Shown here: positions 11,497-23,752 of the stretch, piece after piece | Numbering within the stretch: the stretch's first letter is position 1 | How the letters are laid out: every line of letters begins with the position of its first letter | Origin: Pyrocephalus nanus | Taxonomy: Eukaryota; Chordata; Aves; Passeriformes; Tyrannidae | Length of the DNA stretch: 64,000 nucleotides | Assembly: GCA_038380795.1 (NCBI GenBank) | Contig: CM076263.1 | Coordinates: 1,131,001 to 1,195,000, forward strand | Direction: 5' to 3' | Notes under the pieces: generated by a model | Databases searched by the model: none | What the model saw: only the letters and a program-made list of their open reading frames with translations | What the model was told of the DNA's origin: nothing | Made by a program: the position numbers and the translations under genes

Positions 11497-14400
11497 GTTG
11501 CTAGACGAGCTTGGTAATTAGCTCCGTGTCCTTCCCTGGTGAACAGCTGCTCACTTTGAATTTTGCACGGTTTGGAAACCAGCTTTTTGTTTCTTGTATG
11601 TTGTCCAAAAAGAAAGGAAAAACCCCACATTCCTGTGAGCGTTGCTGCTAGGATTTACTATGATTTACTATGAGTTAGTGTCTTGATGTTGATTGACTTT
11701 GGTGTTTGAGGAAGTATGAGCTCTGACTGAAAGCTCTCTGATGGTCAATGTACTTAAAGGGGTCTCTGGTGTGTGTGTTTAATATTTAACAGGACATGAA
11801 CCCATAGACTGATTCTTACTCTCAGTGGATACACTTACAGGGTCTTTTTTTTCTCTCCGTTCTCCCTAACATAAACTTCCAGAAACTTTGTAGTAAAGTT
11901 AGTTCCTTGAGATGTCTTCTTCTTTGTCCAATTTGCTTAAAACTTGCCCACATGGAGAGTGGTGGAGGGAGCGGGATCCTACACTGCTCCTCTACATTCT
12001 CACAGGAAGCAGAGCTGCAGATCTTTGGGGCTCTCAGTTTAGGATATAATAGACACTGACCTCTTTGGAAATGTGACCTTTGTGAGTGAGAGACGATATC
12101 TGCAAATTTCTGGTGTTGTATTTCTCTCTGTCAAGAAACCAAACCATAATATGACCTGTGACTGTGTAAAAGTGGGATGGACCTTCATGATCAAGGACAA
12201 GATCAAAAGCAAAGTGCTTTGTACGGGGCTCTGGGTGCCCTTTAACCTCTGATCCTCCTCCCCCTCTTTCTCCTCCTCTTCCTTTTTTTCTTCTCTTTGC
12301 TTTCTTTGTTGCCTGGTCTGCCTTGTGTTTGCTACCAAAAGCAAAAATATAGTGTTGTGCAGTGAAGTGGGGACACATAGAACAAAATCCCACCTCGCTT
12401 TTCCCTCTGGTGGTTCCTCTCCATTGCATTCTGCCATGGAATAGACTATTGGTGTCTAAAACACCATGGCAGGAAAGCCTGGGGTCTATCTTGGGGCTCC
12501 CTTCATTCATGTGTGGAAGATTTCTGTATCCCTCAGTCAAACCTTAATTTTTTTCTGTTTGTTGACTAAGTAAACTGAGACACTGGACAAGCCCTGGGCT
12601 TCAAGTGACAATTCTGGGAATGAGGGCCCTAATTCCCTGTTCCTGGGTCCAGGAAGCTCCAGCATGAACTTGATAGCAGCAGGTAAGTGTCTGGAAGGAG
12701 TATTTGACCTCCCATCTTAGACAACTGGAGATATCTAAACATCAGTTTCATGCCTCTAAGCATGATGAGACAACGAAGTCCCGTGAGAATGAAGGTTTCC
12801 GATCCATTATCCTCCAGGACAGCAAGTGTCACCACACTGAAGGTAAAGGACAACAGAATATCAGAGAAACAAGGGCAATCAGCAGGATCTGTTGGGGTTT
12901 GGAGGTTATTGCCAGCTCTCACTGTGTTTTGTGTCCTGTTCGAGACCCCTTAGCCAGCTGAGAGGCAGTAACCTGACAGCAAGAAGAGATGGCATGAAAA
13001 CCCTGGGCCTCCTAAAGAGGATAAAGTGCATTCTTTTCCCCACAAAATATCACACCTTTCATTGCTTTATCTGGTGTGGTGATGTTTCTCTTCTGGGAAG
13101 GCCGGGAAGGAGGAATGCAGCTTGTGTTTCACACAGAAATGTGGGCTTGGTCACGCTCTGGCTTCTACCACTCGAGGAAGGTCCATACCTGGTGGGTGCA
13201 GGAGCTGGAACATCAACCTGCCCCGTTTACATATATTAAAAGAAGCATTTTGACAAAGAGCGCTGTGTTCTGGCTGATTCTCCATTCAGTGCCCTGGCCA
13301 GCTCTGAAATGCCATCAGGAAGATTGACCTCGCCAGGTCACGACTACAAAGGGGGCAGAGCAAGGGAGCAGGAGAGAGTGTGGTGGGATTTGTCTGAGTG
13401 CTGCAGATCAATGGCTCGGTCCCCCCCGGTGCTTCCCACGCTCTCTGTGGTGCATTCCCGAAAGAAATACGGTGCAGAAGGGTGGTGTGGGTCAAGTGAC
13501 GTGGCCTGAAGCAGCAGTGGTGTCAGCAGGGCTCCTGTTGCTGCACCCCACCTCCTGGAAGCCAGCAGAGAAAGCTCTCAGAGGAGAAGGAAAAGCCACA
13601 GTTAATAAGGGAATTATAATAACGTTGCAGTGGCACTTGGGTCTTTCAGGTGGCATTAGTTTCACTGTGACAGACTTCAAAGCACTGCTGGGTAAGTGCT
13701 GCTGGGTTCCTGTAGCAGGCAGGGAAACTGAGGCACATGGGTTTGGCCCTCACTGGAGGTGAGGAAACTGCTCAGTGCGAGAGATGGAGGCAGATTTTGA
13801 TGCTTTGTCAGCCATGCAGTCCAGGCACTGGGAGAGGCAAAGCAGTTGTTCCCACTCTGCAGTGTGACCCACCACAAAGCTCAAGAGCCTGAGACAAGAT
13901 TTAGGTGGAGTTCAGACCTGAACTTTAACGCTGCTGCCCAACTGCTGCCTCGTGCAAGGATCCTGACAGGGCCCTTGCTAGAGTGCATAGGGATTCATGG
14001 AGCCCCTTCAGAAGTATTCTCAACCCATTTGCCACAGCAAAGCTCCATCTCCAGACTGGGTTTGCAGGAAGCCTTTTGTGCCTGGCAGCAAGCCTGGGCT
14101 GAGATCTGAGCAGCCCAAGCTAAACCCAGTGAAACTCTTGCTTCTTCGGGGGCTGAACCTGCACTCAGGCTGAATTTCCCCCTTGCTTTTTATGGGCCTG
14201 CTTGAGTTTTATTAGGAACACAATGCACAAGGGCAGTCACCAAGGTCCCTGGGAGCAGGTGGTGGCTCTCCAACGAGGCTGGGAATCAGCCACACCTTCA
14301 GAACAAATAAATGTACTGATCACAGAGTGCAGGTGATGAAAACGGAGGTAAAGGCACCTATCTGGCATCTCCTGCCTGGGGTGGGTTTGACTCTTCCATC

Positions 14401-16000
14401 CTAAATCCCATCAAAGCTTGCTAAGATTTTTCCTAGGAAAAGGGGTGACTGGTCTGAGTCAACTGGGAGACTGAGGCCAGACAGGATCAGTCCTCTGAGC
14501 TGGAAGATCTCAACCTGCTGCTCTCCTGACGGAGAAACCATCTGTGTGCCTTGCTGCTAGCTTGATCACTGCTTCTAAATTTGATCCTGGAGTATGGAAA
14601 AACTTGTCAACTCATAAAGCAGCTGGCTGGAGAAGCTCGTTGGCAGGCTGCAGCAGGGAGCGGTGTCCAGCGTGCATCATGTTCTGGCGTGTCCGTGTCT
14701 CTTTCTAGCCACCTTGGAAGATTTCCCAAGATATTACTTCTTTATGAAAAAAAAAAAAAAAAATAGAAAGGAGAAAGGGGGGAAAAAAAGCCAAACCCTG
14801 TATTGCAGCACATCCCTCCATGGCCATCTCCATGCAGTTTGCTGGAGCAGGGGAACAGCTACGGTGCCCCGCTGTGCCGCTGCTCACTCGCTCTGGATTT
14901 CATCCAGCCTGTGCTTTCCTGCTTCGGAGATGATTATCCCTCTCTTCTACAAACACCCTTAAAAACAAATTCTGTGACGACAATTTCACTAAGTGAGGCT
15001 TCTAGGAGGGTCTGCTCTGCAGGCTGCCCTGGGGAGCCCCACGGCCCTGCGGGGCTCGCAGCCCCGAGCGTTGGAAAGCCTGACCTCAGTCAGCGTATCT
15101 GTGTGTGCCAGGTTTTCTAAAAAACCTGTACAGTGATCTATTTTTCTACCTTGTAGCTGATGCAGATGATTGAACACTTTATCTCACAGGTGAATTGCAG
15201 GAAATCAAAGCCACGGCTTACTTTCAGTGAATCCAGATGTTGGGGCTGGCAGTCGCTGATTAGAGTTGGGGTTTTTTTTTTGAGGGCTGTACTGTCAGCT
15301 GGAGGCTGATCACACTGTTGGGTTGGCTTTGCACCTCTTTGCTTCTTGTATCACCTCCTAAGAGACCAGCTGGAGCGTTTCAGGATCTGCTTTGCAGTGT
15401 CTCCCACCGCTCACGGGATGACTCGTGGACGTTGGCTGGGGTTGAAGGCTCTGAAATGCGTGATGGATGTGGCACAGGGATGTCTCCCACCGTTGCCCAA
15501 CTGCTGACCACACACAGATGGCTGCAATCACAGCAATCCACAGGCACATTTGTCTCCTGTAAGGTTGGATGACAAAGATCTTGACGGCAGAACAGGACTG
15601 ACCTTGGTGTCACGGTGACCAAATAAGTGTGTTTGTTTCTATTTAAGGCTGCACTTCTTTTAGTCTTCTGACAGATGAGGTCTGCTATTCTGTGGTAATT
15701 AAAGATTTTCTCCGGTCCGTGAGTAGGTGGTAAAACATCCATATGTGTATTATTCGCTCTGCTGACACCTCAAATATTTTATTGTGGTTTTTAGTGCCAT
15801 TTGTTGAATGGAGCGGGCGTTTGCAAAAGATGTCAACACTGGATCGGAGTTTGCCAACACTGACTTGGTCACTGGGAAGCCAAATACGCTGTGCAAATAC
15901 AGAATGAAAGAAGTGGTGATGTCAGTGACCTTTCCTGTGTGATAGGAATTCTGTAGCACTGTGAGTGGGCTATTGCATCCAAAGTGGCTGGAGAAGAGAC
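11497..16000. other. Unique noncoding sequence, repeat-poor
   Basis: No CR1 was recognised over 4.5 kb. A tandem pair of the 10-mer ATTTACTATG lies at 11653-11672. A pyrimidine-rich tract at about 12248-12312 produces a Lys/Arg/Glu-rich minus frame (12034-12540) that is an artefact. An A17 run lies at 14747-14763. The segment 15019-15080 is locally CpG-enriched (about 5 CpG in 60 bp). No gene was supported. Confidence 0.5.
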
Positions 16001-16160
16001 ATCCGTCCGTCCATCCATTCATCCATCCATCTATCCATCCATCCATCCATCCTTTCATCCATCCATCCATCCATCCATCCATCCATCCATCCATCCATCC
16101 ATCCATCCATCCATCCATCCATCCATCCATCCATCCATCCATCCATTCACCCACCCACCC
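16001..16160. repeat. (ATCC)n tetranucleotide microsatellite
   Basis: About 40 ATCC units, with 22 perfect units at about 16057-16145. The left edge carries variants (GTCC, ATTC, CTAT, TTTC) and the right edge decays to ACCC. The frames on both strands at 15750-16270 are His-Pro-Ser-Ile or Trp-Met-Asp-Gly repeats produced by the array. Confidence 0.98.
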
Positions 16161-19100
16161 CTGGGACTTCCCACTCCTCTCTCACCTCTAGAACCAACTT
16201 CCCTGTGGAAAAGGGAGGAAAACACTTGACAGAGATGCTTGCACTGGGAAAAGGTGTGCTGCTAACTTGAGTAACCAGCAAGGATACCCCAGGATACTGA
16301 AGGCTTTTGAGAAACGTGCAAACAAAAAACTCTGTTTTAAAATTAAAACTCAGCATTTAAATTCAATTTGAAATTGAAATGGGCATCGGAGTTTAATGCT
16401 TTTTTTTTTTTTATTCAGCCTTCTGGTGTGTCTGGAATTAATTGGGAGAGGGGAAATAACTGCCTGTCAAAAAAAGGAGGGTTACTGAATATAATCAGCA
16501 TAGTCTTATTTAGGGAACACCCTGGGGATGTGTAATTGGAAGGTAAGATAGCCCTGTATATAATGTTATGGTAGGCTGTCAGCAAGTGGCTGTGTTCCAG
16601 ACAGACATCCAAGATATTTACTTTAATGTGTGAGCCAGTGCTCAGTTTGGGGAGGACAAGCCCATGGTGATGTTAGCTTTTTATTATGTCCTGCTCTGCA
16701 GAGAAACCAGTAAATGAATGCATTTACTTCTTGCTGGTCTGCTTTGCTCTGAGTTTTTCTAACAAGGCACTTCAGCCGGTGTGAACGTGTTAGTGTAACG
16801 AGCACATCCAGATTTTGGGGCTGGTTTCTGATCCACTGGAAAGGCGACCTGGGAGGTCACCTGATGAGCTGCCCTGGGTGGGAGATCCCCTGTATCTGTT
16901 AAGAATGCAGACCTACAGATAAACACGCACAGGGGAGATGCCCAGCTGGGCTCATGTAAATGGTGAACTTGGCAAAGAGATGCTTGTTAAGGGGGTCAGA
17001 TTTATTGGTCTCTGTGTACCCCCCCTGTGAATAGTTTCCTCTTTAGCAGCCGAGCCTGTCACCTGCATCCACGGTCTGAATTTCACACCTCTGCCAAGCT
17101 GGACATTTCCTGGTTCTTTGTAAGCAGGAAATCTCCCCTTTCCGTTTTCCAGCGCTCGCAGAGATATGTGATGATGTGCACGAGCCTCTAATTGGCTCCA
17201 TGGATTATGTGTGCAACTCACAGCCCATGAGCCTCACCTGGGATCCTCCATCCATCCAAAGCCCAGAGGAACAGCAGCTGGAGAGACCTCTGTACAGCAC
17301 AACAATTCAGTGGGTTGTAGTATTGCAGGAACCCCAGCTCACCTTAAATTGGCACCGCTGTGCTGTACATCACGCACGTGGATCAGCTTCCTTCTTTATG
17401 AATCGCTTGCAAAGCTTGCATTTGACTCAAAAAATGTTTCTAGAATTCCTTCATCTCTGGCTGTGCTTCATTTCTCTGCAGGTCAAACACCAGCTCCTAA
17501 GTGGGATCTGATACTGATTCAAAACACACTGAGGCTTTCTGTCAAAATCCTTTTCTTTAAGTGCACCGTGGCAAATCTGGATGTTTAATACATTTGAGGA
17601 GGAAAATAATTTCTTTTTCTCCTTTTTTTTTTTTTTTCAGTCTTGCAGATAGTCTTACCCCGTAAAACGTGGTGGCTGCAAGAGTAGAAAGTGTGTCTGC
17701 ACAAAGGGGAATTTCTGCTGGCGAGGTCAGTGTTTATTGTGAGGCTGCTGGAGGATGAATGAAGGAGTATAAAATCATGTGATACAAGTATCTGGGGTTA
17801 CTGCGAGTCACTGAACTCCAATTGCAGCATAGGTAACACCTCAGGCCCTCTCTTCCAATAGGAAAAGGACTTTTACTGGGAGAAATCAGGAGAGTTTGTC
17901 GACCAATGAACGTGTGCTCTGGGAGTGAGTCACATTCATAAAGAGTTTCAAGTTTGTGGTCTGGCAGATCCTGAGAGATGATTAAACCCACATAAAAGAC
18001 CTTTATTAATAAAGTTTCTATGGCTCTGCAGCCGTGTTAGTTTATGCAGATGGAGCAAGAGAAGAACTATAGAGGGGGTGGGGGGAAATTACTTACCCAT
18101 GCTGGCAGCATGAGTCATTGCTGGGTGAAATACAATCCCTAAATTCTCTGTGGGCTCTGCATACCTGCTGGCACTCTTATCACAGAATTCCTATCTGGGA
18201 CAAATACAGAAGCTACAGTAGTTGCAGAGCAATTGGCCCAGAGGATTTTTAGCCTTGGTGTTGATCCCAGGTTGCTCTGAAGCAGATTTCCACCGCCTGC
18301 TCCCTGGTATCCTGCCTGCTGTCCCAGCAGTGCTGCCTGGCTGGGATGGTGATCCTGGGATCCCATTCACTATTCAGCACCAGAGGGGCAGGCCAGCCCC
18401 AACAGCTTAGCCAGGGTTTCCCTGGAGTGGTACCCACCTCTGCATGGCGTCTTGGCAAGATGCTTGCTGTCTCTCTCTTCCCACCACCGGGAACAGTTCA
18501 CAGATTTGTAGAATCCGTGCCTTGTGTCAGAATAATTTGTCTTGATATTTTAACATTAAGTTGATTTCTTAATGTTTCTATCCCTGGAAGCTGGAGGAAA
18601 TGTTTCTCATTGTCGGCTACGAGGTTGCCGGGTCAGGGAAATATTTCTGTTTTATATTACTGTCTGTGTTTCTCCTGGTGCACATGAGACGTCCCAGAAC
18701 CAAAGATGCTGAGATCCGTGTTTTATCCACAGGAAAAAGACTGTATAGATTACAGGGGGCTGCAGCCTCATCTGTGGTACAGCCACCAAAATCCCATAGC
18801 CTGTAATCAGACCTTCATCCCCCTGGGACAGTCAGCCTGGGGATGCCTCAGGCAGCCCACCTCAGTGAGGGAGAGAAGCAGGTTTCACTCTGACACACCT
18901 TTGGTACCACTGCACCAGCTGCCAGGGAAAGTGCTAGAGTAATGATGGGAAGGATGGGATAAGGGGTGAATTACAGAGTGGCAATCTCCCAACATCGGAT
19001 TGGAAGTGGCTTTAAAACCACGCAGTGTTTGCCCGAGGCAGGTGATTTCTGGGGTGGGATCTACCTCCCTTGTCTTGGGGAAACTGCTCGAGAAAATTTC

Positions 19101-20670
19101 CCCATAGAATTTGACCAAAACTTTGTCAGGGAGTGAAAGCTTTAGCAAAGCTTGCCTTGGTCCCTCTGCGTTTTTAAGAGGCTGCAAAATAGATTTGATC
19201 AACAGCTGCTGGTTAGGTCTTCTGGTGGACTCTTCTCCACCTAATGCAGGTATCCATAAGGCAGGAGATGTCTATGGCCTTTATAAACTCCTGTTAGAGC
19301 TGTGAGCAGGACAATGAGTTTTCTCTTCCATAGCCTTTGACCCACTAACAACTCTTGACAACTCTTGCCTGAAATCACTGCTTTTCCCCTAATCCCACCC
19401 ATCCCACCGTAGGATGAGTAGCACAGGGGGATGTCACAGGGGGAAAGTGTGCCATCTTCATCTTCTCACCCTGCTCAGGAGCTCATCAAGGAGATGCAAC
19501 AGCTTTCACATTTCATCCTCCTCCAGGGCAAGGAGGGAAAGGGACCTCCTTATCACCTGGCCCCACAGGCTGCTCTGACCAGACCAGATCCCAGCTGAGG
19601 TCACACTATTCCTACCTGACTATACCCTGTGATTTTCTGCCTGGGTAAATAATCCCACATCAGCTTCGGGAAGGGCAGTCCCAAACTGAACTACATATTT
19701 CTACAAGCAGACACTGTTCTAGTATTTTTGGAATGAGACTTAATCAATAAATAATTTTGCCCTTCCTCAGGATCACGTCCACCTCTGCTCTGCCTGCAGC
19801 TGTGCCAGGCTAGATGTTATCAACACTGAACTAAGTAATTTTCCATCAAATATATATGTGCTGGGAATGCTGTTCTCATCCCTTTGTCTTCCTGATGAAG
19901 AATCAAAGTGCAGTTGGTCTCAGCCATACCTGCTGGCTCATTCATGTTCCCAGGGCTTTTTATGGGGAAAGGAGATAAGAAATAATTTTCTCGGGTCTTC
20001 CTAAAAGGGAAGAGCTGGTAGCAGTGATTGCTCGTGGCTGTGCTCCAAAGAATGTTACAGTCTTGCTCATACCATGACAAAGCGGAGTTCTGAGCTGATA
20101 TCCTTCAAGGTGCACGATCTCCTCCCTGGAATGGGGGTCTCCTGGATCAATATCTCCTTGGACGGGTCTAGCTTGGCTGATGCAGCTCAGGATCAAAGCA
20201 AATGATGCAGCCAACTCTGCTGCACAGTGCCTGGGTGGAGAAAGCCCTCTCTGATTGCAGTTTGTGAGTAGCAAGAGCAGGATCCGAGCTGGGCGTGCTC
20301 TGCTCCAAAGGTGTTGCTGTGGATGGGGCAGCTTTGGCTTGAGTGCCAAGGAGAGGTGAAAAGGGACTCAACTCGACCTGTGACAGCTTCCCTGGGTGGA
20401 GAGGGAGCTGGGAGCTCTTATCCAGACATGGTTCAGCCAGTAGATTTAGCTAATCTCCTATTATTTATCACTCTTCACATTAGATGGTGAAGGCTCGGGG
20501 CAGGGACTCAACTGTTACCTGCAGGATTTCGGGGAAGGAGCCTTGGCTGGAAATGACAACCAGTCATGTCACCATCAGGATCTCTCCAAGGAAAGTCTCC
20601 TACTGTGGTCCACGGACAAATAAACTCTCCATGGCTAAAAATCACATGTGCATGTTCTGTGTGTCTTCCA
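16161..20670. other. Unique noncoding sequence, repeat-poor
   Basis: No transposon was recognised. A T15 run followed by CAG lies at 17623-17640. A perfect 14-base palindrome, CTTTATTAATAAAG, lies at 18001-18014. An exon-like frame at 17153-17340 follows a TTTTCCAG acceptor-like sequence but matches nothing I know. The remaining frames have no domain signatures. Confidence 0.5.
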
Positions 20671-20720
20671 GGGAAGAAATGGATTGCCCAGAGAGGTGGT
20701 GGATGCCTCATCCCTGGAAA
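20671..20720 (+). mobile_element. Outer CR1, left part, interrupted by a later CR1 (plus)
   Basis: ATTGCCCAGAGAGGTGGTGG then CATCCCTGGAAA is sense-strand CR1 sequence from the segment just upstream of the usual TTCAAGG(C/T)CAGGCTGGA block. That continuation is absent here and reappears at 20971, after the antisense element, which identifies an interrupted older copy. Confidence 0.85.
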
Positions 20721-20970
20721 AAAAGAATCACAGAATCATTTAGGTTAGAAAAGACCTCCCAGGCCGTTGAGTCCAACCTGTGCCTGATTCCCCACCTTGT
20801 CCCCCAGCCCAGAGCTCTGAGTGCCATGTCCTGTCATTCCTTGGACACCTCCAGGGATGGGGACTCCACCACCTCCCTGGGCAGCTCCTTCCAGGGCCTG
20901 ACCACCTTTTCCAGGAAGAAATTCCTCCTGATGTCCAACCTGAACCTCCCCTGGTGCAGCTTGAGACCAT
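20721..20970 (-). mobile_element. Inner CR1, inserted into an older CR1 (minus)
   Basis: Starts AAAAGAATCACAGAATCATT, the complement of the 3' tail. It then carries GAGTCCAACC, GGACACCTCCAGGGATGGGG, CTCCACCACCTCCCTGGGCA and CTGATGTCCAACCTGAACC. The edges lie within the two halves of a plus-strand CR1. A GAAA repeat (20717-20720 and 20971-20974) may be a short target-site duplication. Confidence 0.92.
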
Positions 20971-21000
20971 GAAACGTTCAAGGCTAGGCTGGACAGTCCC
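20971..21000 (+). mobile_element. Outer CR1, right part (plus)
   Basis: GAAACGTTCAAGGCTAGGCT continues the CR1 sequence broken off at 20720 with no loss beyond the possible GAAA duplication. Beyond about 21000 the match is lost, so the older copy lacks its own 3' end or has decayed. Confidence 0.85.
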
Positions 21001-23467
21001 CACTCCCTCTCTGGATTTTTGACTGGAGAAGGGAAAGCCTATCATTGCACAAGTGTTTAAAAGAACACCCTGCTAGGAAGGCTTTCCCTAAGTAAATTCT
21101 GCTAAGCTAGATAATCTTTTTTTTTTTTTTTTTTTCCTGGCAAATTTACTCTTCTGACGGACAGACAGAGATTTCTCGCTGCAGAGAAATTCACGGGGTT
21201 TCATCTTCTGAGAAAGCTTCAGAGCCTTCACTTGAAAGGGGGATTTTGGTGGAGTGAATTCAGCGGATATGCTCATGCTGCACAGTTACAGAAGAGGCTT
21301 TCAGAAAGGTCCGAGGCACTTCTCATTTCCTTGAAATGTTAGCTGGGGAATTTGCTTTGCTGCCATCAGCTGCAGCTTTTCAAAGGAAATCCCCAGTGAC
21401 ATCTCAAATCAGTAGAGTATAAAAAAAAAAAAAAAAAATCTCTGCTGAGCCCTAGTCCCATGCCTGGATGGCTTGCAGTGAGCCTGGGAGGGATGGCTTT
21501 GGGGACAGCCAGAGGTATCAGTCTTGCACGTGAGTGTGTTCAGGAAAAATATTTTTTCAAACCTATTAGTGTCAGTTAATTTTGCTGGTTGAAGGCCATT
21601 AATGCACAGCTTTAGTTTTGCCATTCTGAAGAAATCCACGTTCTCAATCATGATTTTCTTTTTTTTTTTCCTTTCTTTTTTTCCCCTCAAGCCAGTCTTT
21701 ATAGACAGACCGTGTTCCTGGGTAGATGGTCTTTGCTTTTCAGCTTTAGCTGATGTTCATGGTCTGACAGTAACAAAATGATCTCTTCTTATGATCTACC
21801 TTAAAATTATTGTCTGATCAGCATCTCTGTAGCTTGATCTTTAATTAATAAGGCATCAGGAGCTAATATTCTTCTGAAACAGACACTTTTAAGTATTTTC
21901 CCCTCAGAAAATTCCAAAATTGATTTATTTTGGTACTTTTCAGAGGGAGAACCAATTTTTTGTTGCTGGTGCAAGATATTATCTCATATTTTGTAGCTAG
22001 GAGGATTTAGTCTTCAAATAAATAAACAAATAAATAAATATCTGGAAAAAATGTTGGTTTAATCCACATTTGTTGGCCTGGGGATGCTTTCTGGGGCATG
22101 TTGAATGGCAGAGTTCAAAAGGGAAACTGAAAATTTTCCTTTCCTGCAGTTCATTCTGGTTTTCTGTGGTCACAGCATGGAAAAATACAGTAGAAGGAGT
22201 AATACAGTTAGGGAGAAGACAACTTCTTGTAGTAGTGCTTAGAGATCTTGACCAGGACTCCAGCTCCAGACACAAAGGTGTCACCAGAAATGGCCCCTTT
22301 TTCCTTCTGTCTTGCAGAGGCATTTGATTTCCGTGTCAGTTTTAGCCCTGGGTCCCTCACTGACTAATTAAAAGTTAATCACTTCCCTATCTTTTCTTCC
22401 CAGCACAGAAAGTTGTTTGAAGTCACAGTGGCTTGTTTGAAACACTGGGTTCAGGGAGGCTTGTTTACCTCTTCACCTTTGAGCTTTTTGGTCATGTTTC
22501 CTCAGCATCCACAAGAAAGAGCTTTTGGTTTTATGCTGGTGACAGCTGGACTTTTCCTGTAAGAACAGAAACCCAGGAGCTAAATTCTTGAAGAAACCAC
22601 TGAACACCATGAACCTGAGGGGGCAGTAAGAGTGAAGAAGAGGGAAGCAACTCTGATTTAATTAACTGTGAAAAGTACCAGTCTGCTTTGGACATGCAAC
22701 GCTCAGCTTGTATGTAATTCCACCACCTGCCTATGTTTTTCAGTTTACAAAAAATGCACAAGGGAAACAATCTTTCTTATGGTTTGATGCCTGCTAAGTG
22801 GTTGTGAGGGTTCTTTGGGCTGGCTTCCAACTCTGCAAAGGGATATGATGGGGCTGGTGATTTTCAGTGTGTGAAGCTGTAGCCTGTGGTTTCCCCATGG
22901 AATGGGAACACTGTGCTGACATCCTCCCCAGGAGGGGAAAACTTCAGCCCCTTGGAGAGCAGCTACTCAGAGGTCTTGTACCACCTTTGCTGGACAAATG
23001 TGGAATGCAGTGTTTTCCTGACTGTGGGATAAATTAGGGATTTCTGCACAAAGTTGTCTGCTGGGGCTTGGTGGAGCTGAAAGGCCTTTTGTGATGTAGA
23101 TGGTTCACATCAAGACAGCTGGCAGTGGGGTGCTGAAAGAAAAATAGCGTTTAAAAGCTGAAGAGCAACTCTGAAGAGCATCATCTGGTGCCACACACAA
23201 CATAAGCTTTTACTTGACTTGGACTCAAACATTTCAGGGAGGTTCTTTGGCCTAGGAGGGCAATGATGATGTTCTTTTGGAGCAATATGCAGATATTAAG
23301 TGGAAAGCACTCAATATTTCTTAGGGATCATGAGTTCACACATGTGTTCAACTATCTTGCTGCAGGTCAGAGAACTGCCTTGAATTTTTTGGCCTCTGGG
23401 GACACCTTTTTCTCTCCCTTACCTGATCAGCAGCAGCTCACGACCCAAGTAGTATCTGACATGAATC
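21001..23467. other. Unique noncoding sequence with simple tracts
   Basis: Contains T19 at 21117-21135, A18 at 21421-21438 and a short AAAT-type repeat at 22016-22041. The frames at 21409-21690 and 21997-22323 (minus) cross these tracts. No gene or transposon was recognised. Confidence 0.55.
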
Positions 23468-23752
23468 TCAGAATATCCTGAGTTGGAAAGGACCCACAAG
23501 GATCATCAAGTCCACCCTCTGGCCCTGCACAGGACACAATCCCAACAATCCCACCCTGTCCCTGAGAGCATTGTCCAAACACTCTTTGAGCTCTGTCAGC
23601 CTTGGGACTGTGCCCACACCCTGCTCAGTGCCCAACCAACCTCTGGGGGAAGAAACTTTTCCTGAGATCCAACCTGACCCTGCCCTGGCACAGCTCCAGC
23701 CACTCCCTTGGGTTCTGTCAGTGGTCACAGGGAGCAATCAGAGCTGCCCCAC
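23468..23752 (-). mobile_element. CR1-like LINE 3' portion, second type (minus)
   Basis: CAGAATATCCTGAGTTGGAA, GACCCACAAGGATCATCAAG, GGCCCTGCACAGGACACA, GAGAGCATTGTCCAAACACT and CTGGGGGAAGAAACTTTTCC occur in order. It has the same 3'-end type as 2873-2982 but is longer (about 285 bp). Minus and plus frames over it have no function. Confidence 0.9.

Noticed and set aside
12034..12540. 168-codon minus frame with a basic/acidic stretch like a nuclear protein
   Set aside because: The charged stretch is the complement of a pyrimidine-rich tract at 12248-12312; the rest shows no domain.
15750..16270. Repetitive Trp-Met-Asp-Gly and His-Pro-Ser-Ile frames, superficially like a repeat protein
   Set aside because: Direct translation of the ATCC microsatellite.
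17153..17511. Exon-like frame after TTTTCCAG, with an SLTWDPP segment reminiscent of a fibronectin type III strand
   Set aside because: The resemblance is limited to a few residues. The rest of the frame has no domain pattern, no clear donor site was identified, and no neighbouring exon was found.
18001..18014. Perfect palindrome CTTTATTAATAAAG
   Set aside because: A few 14-base palindromes are expected by chance in 64 kb, and no flanking structure supports a site.
20484..20972. 162-codon plus frame
   Set aside because: Its right half is antisense CR1, and the left half has no recognisable domain.
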